The notes under the pieces were generated by a model. The model saw only the letters and a list, made by a program, of their open reading frames with translations. It did not search any database and was not told where the DNA came from. DNA of 64,000 nucleotides, taken from assembly GCF_014640115.1 (NCBI RefSeq), contig NZ_BMGI01000005.1:248001-312000 (forward strand), in the 5' to 3' direction. The DNA is from Sinisalibacter lacisalsi. GTDB taxonomy: Bacteria; Pseudomonadota; Alphaproteobacteria; Rhodobacterales; Rhodobacteraceae. Position 1 is the first letter of the stretch, and every line of letters starts with the position of its first letter. Position numbers and translations under genes: made by a program. This document shows positions 47,555 to 55,227 of this stretch, piece after piece.

Positions 47555-50095
47555 CTACGCGGCGCCGGGCTGTTCGTCCTGGTGTTCGCCGTTTTGGAAA
47601 ATGGCGGGCGTCCCGGGGCGGATGCAGGGGCGCGGCTGCCGGTTCTTGTCGGGCGCGTCGTATTGCTCAAGGCTGCCGTCTTTCAGCCAGCCACGCACCA
47701 TGGCCTTGATCCGGGCGAGATTGGCCCGCTCCTCCGCCGACAAGTCCGCAACTTTGCTGCCGAGAGAACCAACGGGAAGCCCGAGAGTTTCGGCAATCAG
47801 ATAGCCGACCCACTCGCGGGCCGATGAAGCGGCGCGCGGGGGCTCGCCCGCGTCGATAGCGGTCTGAATAGCGGCCTGCACCGCCGCGAGGTCGGACGCG
47901 GAGGCACCTGCCGCCACCGGCGGTGTCCACCGCTCCACGGTTTGCACATCGTCGCCATTCGGGTAGTCGCTGGTGCCATTTCCGAGGTTAACCGAAACCA
48001 AGCGAAGCCACCGCGCTTCCTCAGCCGGGGCAAGGTTCGCCTTCCCATTGTCAACGCGGATGTAGAACCGGCGATCCACTGAGGCAATTCCGAGGCTGCC
48101 GACGTCACTACCCCCAGCGGGGCGCAACTGCCGGACCACACGCGCACCATCAACAAACGCGGACGCGCCCCGCGCCGCTCCGGCCCCTGCCGTGTCCATA
48201 TCTTTAGCGGCCATCTTTCCAGTGTGGTGCACCAAGACGATAGCCGCCCCAGACTTGTGTGCGACTTCACGCAGAGCGGCCATAAGCATGTTGGCGGCTT
48301 CGTTGGAGTTCTCGGGCAGGGTATGCATCGCGCCAAGAGGATCGAGGATCAGAACATCAATCCGGGCCTGCGTCAGTTTCTCCACCAACCACTCCACGGC
48401 CTTCCTGTTGACGGTAAGCCCATCGCGCCCCTGCCGGGCGAGGATGAGGTCCAATTCCCGCCCCGAGGTCATACCCAGACGATTACCCAAATCCGTGTGC
48501 GTGATCCCGTGGTGGCGCATCACCGCTTCAAAACGCCGTTGCAGCTCGATCCGATCATCTTCCGCGTTGTGATAATGGACGCGCAGCGGGTGGTGCGGGT
48601 TGTCGCCCGGCAGGAGGGTCCGGCCCGTCGCCATGGCAACAGCTTCGGTCATCACGAGAGCCGACTTGCCGGTGCCGCCAGGAGCAACCAGCATGGAGAT
48701 ATAACCGGCGATCACGTTCCGGCCGTAGAGCCACGGGCGCGGCGGCAACGAGGTAGCGTTGAAGGGCTGAACCGGTTGCAGGCGAAAACTGGCAGGCAGA
48801 GGCGGGAAAGCGGCCCGTGCCATCGCGTCCCGGACCTTCTGCCACCCGTCAGGGTTCGCGCGCTCAAGTTCCCGCATCAAGGTGCCCCAGCCCGTGTGCG
48901 GCTTGAAACTATCCCACTTGCTTTCCGCCTCACCCGGATCGCCGCCCCATTTCGCGGACCATTCGACCCACGCCGCCCGCCCTTCGGCCTCAAACCCGCC
49001 CGCGACTGCCGCGCCCTTGATTGCGTGCCCGATCCTGATCCAGTCGTCATAGTGGTCGAAAGGCCCGCCCGGATCGTTGGGCAGTTCTTGCAGCGCCATG
49101 CGGAGCAAGTCCGTGCTGGGGGCCGGATCCCCCCTCTTCTCGCCGGTGCCGTTGGAGGACGCGGAAGCGGAGTTGTCGCCACGCCCGCGCTTGCCGGGCA
49201 AGCCCAACCGTTGGGCCACGCCCTCGATCTCCGCGCAAAGAGCTTCCAAAGCGCGCGGTGCGCCTTCAACCAAAGGCAAAGCTCCCGTACCGGGCACAGG
49301 GAGCGCCAACGCCACGGTGTTGCCCCGCTGGCGCTTCACCTTCGTGGGGAGGTTCACGGTGAAGGGCAAGCGCGCAATGCGGGGCAGGTCGGCCACGTTG
49401 TCGGACCCAATCCGCGCCATGGCCGACGCAAGCGACGCGACGGACGCGGACAGGTCTTCGCCGATCTGGTCTTCAATCCGGAAATGGACATGGAAACCGT
49501 TGCCGGTCTCGACCACAAGAAGAGGGCCGAGGGCTTCCAGTTCCTGCCGCGTCCGGGTCCAGTCCGGGTCCATGTCCGGCGCGTCCTTGCGGTCCATGTC
49601 CAAGAAAACGGCCCGGCGGGCCGCCACGTCTTTGTCCCTCGCTGCCCTGTCCGTCCCGCCGAGGGCGGACGCACGCGGGTTGACGCCGAAGTAAAGGTTG
49701 CGCCGTCCGTTGTGCGTCTTGATGAACTCAGCGAGGTCCGCCCGATCGTCCGGCACGGACAGATCGCCATTGTGGCTCCGGGCGCCGCCCCCTGCCGGGT
49801 CCAGCGCCCGGATTTCAACCACATCGCCGGGCTGGAAAAGCGGGTCGATGGCCTCCAACGCCTGCCTCGCCGCATGGCCGCCGGACAGAAGATCGGCAAT
49901 GGCGGCTTGGGCTGTGTCGGCTCCAAGAAGGCCGCACGCATATTCCGCTTGGAAGCGCAGAACGCGTTCCCTGTCCTCGGACCAGACAAGGCCCGCGCGT
50001 TGAATTTCGTCAAGGAGGTGCCGCCATTCCGCCACGGCGGTGTTGTCGGTCGTGTCAGCTTGCGCCGTCGTGGCGCTAATGGTATCAATTTTCAC
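47555..50095 (-). CDS. primase-PriCT-RepA-type helicase fusion protein
   Basis: 846 residues. N-terminal archaeo-eukaryotic-type primase (RepB-like): metal-site VFLDMDRKD at 163-171 and TGNGFHVHF at 197-205 (SxH-type motif). A PriCT-like helical segment follows about 320-395 (DHYDDWIRIGHAIKGAAVAG ... ESKWDSF). The C-terminal half is a RecA-fold hexameric helicase like RepA: Walker A VAPGGTGKSAL near 471, Walker B VLILDPLGAM near 584, and SGAAIVLVHHTGK. Start is GTG at 50095 with AAGGA seven bases upstream. Such fusions initiate and unwind during replication of plasmids, satellites and integrative elements. It lies 60 nt after alpA on the same strand. Confidence 0.85.
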   Translation of the reverse strand: MKIDTISATTAQADTTDNTAVAEWRHLLDEIQRAGLVWSEDRERVLRFQAEYACGLLGADTAQAAIADLLSGGHAARQALEAIDPLFQPGDVVEIRALDPAGGGARSHNGDLSVPDDRADLAEFIKTHNGRRNLYFGVNPRASALGGTDRAARDKDVAARRAVFLDMDRKDAPDMDPDWTRTRQELEALGPLLVVETGNGFHVHFRIEDQIGEDLSASVASLASAMARIGSDNVADLPRIARLPFTVNLPTKVKRQRGNTVALALPVPGTGALPLVEGAPRALEALCAEIEGVAQRLGLPGKRGRGDNSASASSNGTGEKRGDPAPSTDLLRMALQELPNDPGGPFDHYDDWIRIGHAIKGAAVAGGFEAEGRAAWVEWSAKWGGDPGEAESKWDSFKPHTGWGTLMRELERANPDGWQKVRDAMARAAFPPLPASFRLQPVQPFNATSLPPRPWLYGRNVIAGYISMLVAPGGTGKSALVMTEAVAMATGRTLLPGDNPHHPLRVHYHNAEDDRIELQRRFEAVMRHHGITHTDLGNRLGMTSGRELDLILARQGRDGLTVNRKAVEWLVEKLTQARIDVLILDPLGAMHTLPENSNEAANMLMAALREVAHKSGAAIVLVHHTGKMAAKDMDTAGAGAARGASAFVDGARVVRQLRPAGGSDVGSLGIASVDRRFYIRVDNGKANLAPAEEARWLRLVSVNLGNGTSDYPNGDDVQTVERWTPPVAAGASASDLAAVQAAIQTAIDAGEPPRAASSAREWVGYLIAETLGLPVGSLGSKVADLSAEERANLARIKAMVRGWLKDGSLEQYDAPDKNRQPRPCIRPGTPAIFQNGEHQDEQPGAA

Positions 50096-50155
50096 GTCTA
50101 AGTCCTTCTGCCCCGTTCGTGCCTGCCAGCGCGACGGGGCGCTTTCGTTTCAGGG

Positions 50156-50356
50156 TCAGGCTGCGGTGCGTTCAGCGATCCGGGCCGCGATCCATTTCTG
50201 GATTTCGCTCTCCGGCCAGCGCGAGGCGCGGCCGATCTTCACAGGCGGCGGGAAAGCCCCTTGGGTAATCTTCCGGTAGATCGTGGCACGCTGGTAGCCG
50301 GTGGCATCTACAACCGCGTGCAGGGGGAGAAGGCGCTCGGGATAGGTATTCTGCAT
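50156..50356 (-). CDS. alpA: AlpA-family DNA-binding regulator/excisionase
   Basis: 66 residues: MQNTYPERLLPLHAVVDATG, then the winged helix-turn-helix YQRATIYRKITQGAFPPPVK and GRASRWPESEIQKWIAARI. This is the AlpA/MerR-type fold used by P4-like satellites and integrative elements to activate or direct integrase and replication genes. The ATG at 50356 is preceded by GGAG; a start five codons earlier is possible. It is the first gene of the alpA-primase/helicase unit, downstream of the promoter region at 50444-50474. Confidence 0.9.
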   Translation of the reverse strand: MQNTYPERLLPLHAVVDATGYQRATIYRKITQGAFPPPVKIGRASRWPESEIQKWIAARIAERTAA

Positions 50357-50443
50357 GATCGAACTCCGCATTCGTCGTCAGAGAGTTGCTGCGGGCAATA
50401 TCGATCCTTCGCAGGAGAGCCGTCAAGAGACATAATTCGGCTA

Positions 50444-50474
50444 AATATCTGATATGTTTGACACCTTTGTCAAA
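50444..50474 (-). promoter_or_regulatory. alpA promoter with overlapping palindromic operator
   Basis: On the minus strand TTGACA (50473-50468) is followed after 18 bp by GATATT (50449-50444), a fair sigma-70 promoter for alpA. The -35 lies in a perfect palindrome, TTTGACA-CCTT-TGTCAAA (50457-50474). A repressor there would block alpA and primase-helicase transcription. Related sites occur at 40093 and 52172. Confidence 0.55.
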
Positions 50475-50571
50475 TGCCGCCGTCAAAAAGGGAGTGCACT
50501 CGTCTTTGCTTTCAATGGCCTAGCTGGCAGTTTGTGCTGCGATTTGAGGCTTAGGGTTGAATGAAATTTTT

Positions 50572-51864
50572 TCAACTCGCCCGACCAAACTGCACGATAT
50601 CGCCCCCTTCTGCGGGGGCTTCGCCGTCGCAATGGGCGGCCCAGGCCTCCATCACGACGCGCCGACGCTCAACCGATTGCTCCCGCCGATAGGCGCTTTC
50701 CACGTCCCCAAGCACGTGCGCCAAGGCTTCCTCTGCCAGTTCCCGGGGCACGTCATGGCGGGAGCCAGCCCAATCGCGGAACGCGCTGCGGAAGCCGTGC
50801 GGCACGCTGTCCTCGACCCCGAGCCGCCGCATGACGGCCCGCAAGGTCATGTCTGAAAGGGGCCTTCCCGCCTTCGCTCCGGGGAAAACGAATTGATCCG
50901 GCCGTGGGCCTTCTTGTGCCGGGTTGTCGATCTCCGCGAGCGCGCGAGCGGCTTCAAGGAGTTCGATCATGCGCGCGCTGAGGGGCACGATGTGGTCACG
51001 ACGCTTTGTGTCGCGGCGGGTTTTCATGCGGTTGGCGGGGATGGTCCAGGTCTTCCCATCAAGGTCAATTTCGCCCCAGGTCGCCTCCCGGACCTCACCC
51101 GAACGCGAGGCGGATAGAATGAGGAATTCCAGCGCCAGCGCCCCCGCGGCATCGCGGTCGCGAAGGCGAGCGATGAAGTCGGGCACTTGCCGCCATGGCA
51201 TCGCGGGCTGGTGGCCTTCCGTCAGCTTGCGGGGCTTAGAGAGCGTGGCGTTCAGCAATTTCCACCGTGCCGGGTTCTCTCCCTCGAACGCATCGTTCTG
51301 CGCGGCGTGGTCGAAGAGTTGTTCCAACCGCCCCCGGACGCGCTTTGCCGTTTCGTGTTTCGTGTCCCAGATCGGGGCGAGCACAGCCAGTACGTCCTTG
51401 CGGGTAATCGCGTCCAAGCGGAGCGGACGCAAGGGCGCAGCGTATTCCTTGAAGGTCTGGCGCCACTGGTAGATGTGCTTGGGGTTCGTGAAGCCTGCGG
51501 ACCTGATCTTCCATTCAACGAAGGTGTCGGCGTAGTCGCCAAAGGTCATGATGTTGGCCTCAGCAGCGACGGTCGCGCGCGCCTGCTCCGCTGCCTCGTG
51601 AGCGGCGGCAATCGGATCGACCCCCAAGGCGACCTGCTTCCGTGCATCGGCAGCCTTTTCCCGTGCCAGAGCCAATGGAATGGCGGGGAAAGGCCCGAGG
51701 CCCATTTCCCGTTGGGATTGGCCCGGCAGGGAGAAGCGGAACACCCAACGGCCACCACCGCGCTTGCTTGCGCGGTAATACAGCCCGCCCCCATCGTTGA
51801 GGGCCTTTCCGGGCACGGCGGCCTCGATCTGTTTCACGGTCAGTCGGTGCAGGGTTTTTGCCAT
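50572..51864 (-). CDS. int: P4-type tyrosine recombinase/integrase
   Basis: 430 residues. The N-terminal DUF4102-type arm-binding domain (KTLHRLTVKQIEAAVPGKAL, GGLYYRASKRGGGRWVFRF, GLGPFPAIPLALAREKA) is followed by the SAM-like core-binding domain and the catalytic domain with the first arginine in SASRSGEVREATW near 255, KRRDHIVPLS near 293, and HGFRSAFRDWA near 362 holding the H-x-x-R pair; the tyrosine is in DVESAYRRE near 397. It would recombine attP with the tRNA-Ala attachment site. It is transcribed leftward, about 400 bp inside the right boundary. Confidence 0.95.
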   Translation of the reverse strand: MAKTLHRLTVKQIEAAVPGKALNDGGGLYYRASKRGGGRWVFRFSLPGQSQREMGLGPFPAIPLALAREKAADARKQVALGVDPIAAAHEAAEQARATVAAEANIMTFGDYADTFVEWKIRSAGFTNPKHIYQWRQTFKEYAAPLRPLRLDAITRKDVLAVLAPIWDTKHETAKRVRGRLEQLFDHAAQNDAFEGENPARWKLLNATLSKPRKLTEGHQPAMPWRQVPDFIARLRDRDAAGALALEFLILSASRSGEVREATWGEIDLDGKTWTIPANRMKTRRDTKRRDHIVPLSARMIELLEAARALAEIDNPAQEGPRPDQFVFPGAKAGRPLSDMTLRAVMRRLGVEDSVPHGFRSAFRDWAGSRHDVPRELAEEALAHVLGDVESAYRREQSVERRRVVMEAWAAHCDGEAPAEGGDIVQFGRAS

Positions 51865-52067
51865 GGCGGCGTCCTTTCAGTGCAGGCGGCGTGGATCGAC
51901 GGCCGTTGGGCAATGTCGATCTCCGCGTAGCGCTCGGTGTCGTCAGTCCGGAATGTGGCGATCTTGTCCAAGTCAAGCAGGGCGCGTGAAAGTGCCACCA
52001 CGCGATCTTCAAGGAGGCCCATGGTCGGTGCGGTCGAGGTGGCGGCGAATGTGACGAGGGCGGGCAT
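51840..52067 (-). CDS. small protein encoded just upstream of and overlapping int
   Basis: 75 residues starting PALVTFAATSTAPTMGLLED and containing a helical VVALSRALLDLDKIATF; GGAG lies 7 nt before the ATG at 52067. The last 25 nt overlap the integrase start, so translation may be coupled. I recognise no family. The good ribosome-binding site supports it, but codon usage is not distinctive and it may be a leader frame for int. Confidence 0.4.
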   Translation of the reverse strand: MPALVTFAATSTAPTMGLLEDRVVALSRALLDLDKIATFRTDDTERYAEIDIAQRPSIHAACTERTPPWQKPCTD

Positions 52068-52112
52068 ATCGGGGCTCCGTTCACGTTGCCGGGGTTTTGC
52101 GGAACGAATTCC

Positions 52113-52135
52113 TGCCCCTAATCTGCCCCTAAAAT
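52113..52135 (+). repeat. right arm-type repeats (GCCCCTA)
   Basis: TGCCCCTA at 52113-52120 and GCCCCTAAAAT at 52125-52135, with the same four-base spacing as the left copy at 39898-39920 (19 of 23 positions identical). It lies 130 bp inside attR. Confidence 0.55.
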
Positions 52136-52171
52136 CTTGTGGCAGTCAATAGACCTCGTGAGACGTCGTGA

Positions 52172-52189
52172 TTTGTCAGTTCTGACAAA
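52172..52189. promoter_or_regulatory. palindrome TTTGTCAG-TT-CTGACAAA upstream of the integrase unit
   Basis: A perfect 8-2-8 palindrome located 105-122 bp upstream of the small gene that precedes int. It shares the TTTGTCA half-site with the alpA operator (50457-50474) and the site before mrr (40093-40110). Confidence 0.5.
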
Positions 52190-52265
52190 CGACTGAAAAT
52201 AGTGATATTAAATTGGTGTTGATGGATGTTGAGAGACCGGAATGGACACTGGTTGTGCGGCCCTA

Positions 52266-52276
52266 GGCTCCACCAA
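52266..52276 (+). repeat. attR, copy of the tRNA-Ala 3' end
   Basis: GGCTCCACCAA with no tRNA attached; preceded by CCTA and followed by ATTCCCA, matching the left boundary with one mismatch and one indel. The chromosome resumes here; the next gene starts at 52477. Confidence 0.85.
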
Positions 52277-52476
52277 ATTCCCAAATCGAAGCATCGAGAA
52301 GGCCGGGCGCACAGGCCGGCCATCGGCAGCAATTCCCCCGCGGAACCTGCCGCCTCGGCGCGCGCGCATCATCCGGTGGAAAGCTGGTCGTTTTCGCTCG
52401 CCCAAGCGTCGGCTGCCTGTCTCCCGGCAACGCGCGATCGGGCAGGATGGCGGCAGTTTTTCGAGGGAGTCGCGCC

Positions 52477-54975
52477 ATGAAAACCCATGTCAAAGCGCTT
52501 GTCGTCGGCGGTGGCGCCGTTGGAGCGTCGATCGCCTATCATCTTGCGCGAGCCGGTTGGGCCGACGTGATGCTGCTTGAGCGCGACGAGCTGACCTCCG
52601 GCTCGACGTGGCACGCCGCGGGCCTCCTGCCGCTGTTCAACATGGGCTATGCAACCACCCATATTCACGATTACAGCGTGAAGTTCTACAAGACGCTCGA
52701 GGAAGAAACCGGGCTCAACGCCGGGTTCTCGGTGGTCGGCAACCTGCGCATGGCCCAAAGCCCGGAGCGGATGGACGAGTTCCAGCTCTACGCCAGCACC
52801 GCCGACACCGTGGGCATTCCTTACGAGTTTCTCACCCCCGAGCAGATCAAGGAGCGCTGGCCGCTGGTGCGCACCGATGATCTCGAGGGCGCGCTCTTCC
52901 ACCCCACCGACGGCTACATAAACCCTGCCGACGTGACCATGGCGATGGCCAAGGGCGCACGTCAGCGCGGCGTGATCATCGAGCGGAAATGGCAGGTTGA
53001 CGGCTACCGCTGGACCGGGTCGGAGTGGATCGTCACCGCGACGAAGATGGGGGAGAAGGGCGGCAACCTCGTCGCCACCGAGGAACAGATCGAGATCCAC
53101 GCCGAACACGTGGTCACCGCCACCGGCAACCACTCCCAGCGCACGGCGCAGCTTCTCGGCATCAAGATCCCCGCGATCCCGGTTGAGCACCAGTTCATCG
53201 TGACCGAGCCCGATCCGGCGCTGGTGGAGTACCGCAAGAGCCACGGCGAGCACCCGGTACTGCGCGACGCCGACGCCAAGTGGTATGTGCGCGAGGAACG
53301 CGGCGGCTGGATTCTCGGCCCCTACGAGCGCAATGCCCCTGCCCGCTTCGAATACGGCGTGCCCGACAGCTTCCGCGCCGACCTCTTCCCGCTCGACCTG
53401 GAGCGGATCGAGGAGGAATACATGAGCATGATCCACCGCATCCCCTCGTCGGAGGAGGTCGGTCTGAAGGACGATTACAACGGCCCGATCTGCTACACGC
53501 CCGATGGCAACCCGCTCGTCGGCCCGGCGCCGGGCCTGCGCAACATGTGGCTCGCGGAGGGGTTCTCCTTCGGCATCACCGCCGCCGGCGGCACCGGCTA
53601 CTACCTCGCGCAGATGATGGTCGAGGGCGAGGCCGAGATCGACATGGCCTCGCTGGATCCCAAGCGCTACGGCGACTGGATGACGACCGAATACGCCGCT
53701 CGCAAGAACGAGGAGGCCTACGAGCACGTCTACATCCTGCACCACCCCGACGAGGAGCGCGAGGCCTGCCGCCCGCTGCGCACCGCGCCGGCCTATGACC
53801 GGCAGAAGGCGCTCGGCGCGCAGTTCGGCCAGGTTAACGGCTGGGAGCGGCCCAATTACTACGGCCCCGTCGATGCGCCCGACAATTTCGACTACGAGGC
53901 GCGCAGCTTCCGCCGCGGCGGCTGGTGGCAATATGCCGAGGCCGAGGCGAAGGCGATCCGCGAGAGCGCCGGGATCATCGACGCCACCGCCTTCGCCAAG
54001 CACGTGGTCAAGGGGCCGGGAGCGGCGGGGTTCCTCGACTGGTTCACCACCAACAAGCTGCCCAAGGTGGGCCGGATCAACCTCACCTACGCGCTCACCG
54101 AAACCGGCACGACGCGCACCGAATACACCATCATCCGCGAGGAAGAAGACCGTTTCGTGCTGATCTCGGCAGGTGGCCTGCACGCTTACGACCGCGATTA
54201 CCTGCTCAAGGCGGTCGAGGACAAGGAGCCCGAGTTCGGCCGGATCGAGGTGGAGGACTGGACGACGCGATTTGGCGTCTTCGCCCTCGCCGGGCCGAAA
54301 TCGCGCGCCATCCTCGCCGAGGTGATCCGCGACGCCGAACCGGAAACGGCGCTCTCCAACAAGCGCTTCCCCTGGCTCTCGGCACGCAAGATCGAGCTTG
54401 GCATGTGCCCCATCGTCGCGGTGCGCGTGGCCTATACCGGCGAGCTGGGCTGGGAGCTGCACCACCCGATCGAGATGCAGAACTACCTTTGGGACCTGTT
54501 GATGAAGGCGGGCACGGCGCACGGGCTGAAGCCGGTCGGCGCGCGGGCGCAGAACTGGCTGCGGCAGGAGAAATCCTACCGCGCCTTCGGCACCGAGTTG
54601 GGCCGCGACGCGACGCCGCTCGAAGCCGGGCTCGACCGCTTCGTCGATCTCTCCAAGGACTTCCACGGCAAGGCGGCGATGCAGGCCAAGGGCATCCGTT
54701 CGCTCTGCGTCACCCTGCTGATCGACGGGCCCGAGGATGCCGACCCCTGGGGCCGCGAGGCGCTGTACGCGGGTGACGAGAAGGTCGGCCGCCTCACCTC
54801 GGGCGGCTACTCGGTGGCCTTTGGCAAGTCGATCGGCATGGGCTACGTGCGGCCGGACCTCGCCAAACCCGGCCAGAAGCTCAAGGTCAAGATGCAGGGC
54901 CGGCTGTGGGATGCGGAAGTGGTCGAAGACAGCCCGCATGATCCGCAGAACGCCCGTATCCGGCTGGACGGCTGA
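52477..54975 (+). CDS. FAD oxidoreductase-GcvT fusion (dimethylglycine/sarcosine dehydrogenase-like)
   Basis: 832 residues. The N-terminal DAO-type domain begins VKALVVGGGAVGASIAYHL (FAD fold) and contains SGSTWHAAGLLP, the site where relatives attach FAD through a histidine. A short FAO_M-type linker (YDRQKALGAQFGQVNGWERP near 455) leads to an aminomethyltransferase-like GcvT domain (GIIDATAFAKHVVKGPGA near 515, VAYTGELGWELHHP near 660) and its C-terminal barrel. These enzymes demethylate N-methyl amino acids and pass the one-carbon unit to tetrahydrofolate. The exact substrate (dimethylglycine, sarcosine or other methylamine) is undecided. Stop is followed by a GC-rich hairpin. Confidence 0.9.
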   Translation: MKTHVKALVVGGGAVGASIAYHLARAGWADVMLLERDELTSGSTWHAAGLLPLFNMGYATTHIHDYSVKFYKTLEEETGLNAGFSVVGNLRMAQSPERMDEFQLYASTADTVGIPYEFLTPEQIKERWPLVRTDDLEGALFHPTDGYINPADVTMAMAKGARQRGVIIERKWQVDGYRWTGSEWIVTATKMGEKGGNLVATEEQIEIHAEHVVTATGNHSQRTAQLLGIKIPAIPVEHQFIVTEPDPALVEYRKSHGEHPVLRDADAKWYVREERGGWILGPYERNAPARFEYGVPDSFRADLFPLDLERIEEEYMSMIHRIPSSEEVGLKDDYNGPICYTPDGNPLVGPAPGLRNMWLAEGFSFGITAAGGTGYYLAQMMVEGEAEIDMASLDPKRYGDWMTTEYAARKNEEAYEHVYILHHPDEEREACRPLRTAPAYDRQKALGAQFGQVNGWERPNYYGPVDAPDNFDYEARSFRRGGWWQYAEAEAKAIRESAGIIDATAFAKHVVKGPGAAGFLDWFTTNKLPKVGRINLTYALTETGTTRTEYTIIREEEDRFVLISAGGLHAYDRDYLLKAVEDKEPEFGRIEVEDWTTRFGVFALAGPKSRAILAEVIRDAEPETALSNKRFPWLSARKIELGMCPIVAVRVAYTGELGWELHHPIEMQNYLWDLLMKAGTAHGLKPVGARAQNWLRQEKSYRAFGTELGRDATPLEAGLDRFVDLSKDFHGKAAMQAKGIRSLCVTLLIDGPEDADPWGREALYAGDEKVGRLTSGGYSVAFGKSIGMGYVRPDLAKPGQKLKVKMQGRLWDAEVVEDSPHDPQNARIRLDG

Positions 54976-54983
54976 GCGGATTG

Positions 54984-55005
54984 GGCGGGGGGACAGCCCC
55001 CCGCC
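54984..55005 (+). terminator. GC hairpin after the FAD-GcvT gene
   Basis: GGCGGGGGG (54984-54992) pairs with CCCCCCGCC (54997-55005) around ACAG, 9 bp after the stop. There is no T tract, so efficiency as an intrinsic terminator is doubtful. The rest of 55006-55227 shows only a short unassigned open frame (55054-55152). Confidence 0.5.
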
Positions 55006-55227
55006 GACCCGGGCGGCGCCGCCGCCCGCGCGGGCACGCATCGACGCCGCGCGCTGAACCTGCGGCTTGCGGACCACCCCGCCGATATCGCGGCCATTCC
55101 GGTGCGCCATTTCGACGGGGCCGCGGTCTGGACCTATCTCGACGAAACCTGATCCACCGCGCGGCGCCGCGCCGTAGTGTCAGGGTGCACTCGAGGGTGG
55201 CCGCAGCGGCACAGCGCCCGCCTTGCA

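Noticed and set aside
47419-47709. Frame over the right 55-bp repeat with peptide similarity to a frame over the left copy
   Set aside because: The similarity follows from the DNA repeat itself, and the frame runs into the antisense of the primase gene.
52369-55110. A 913-codon frame antisense to the FAD-GcvT gene
   Set aside because: Shadow frame; no domain recognisable and it crosses the right edge region of the element.
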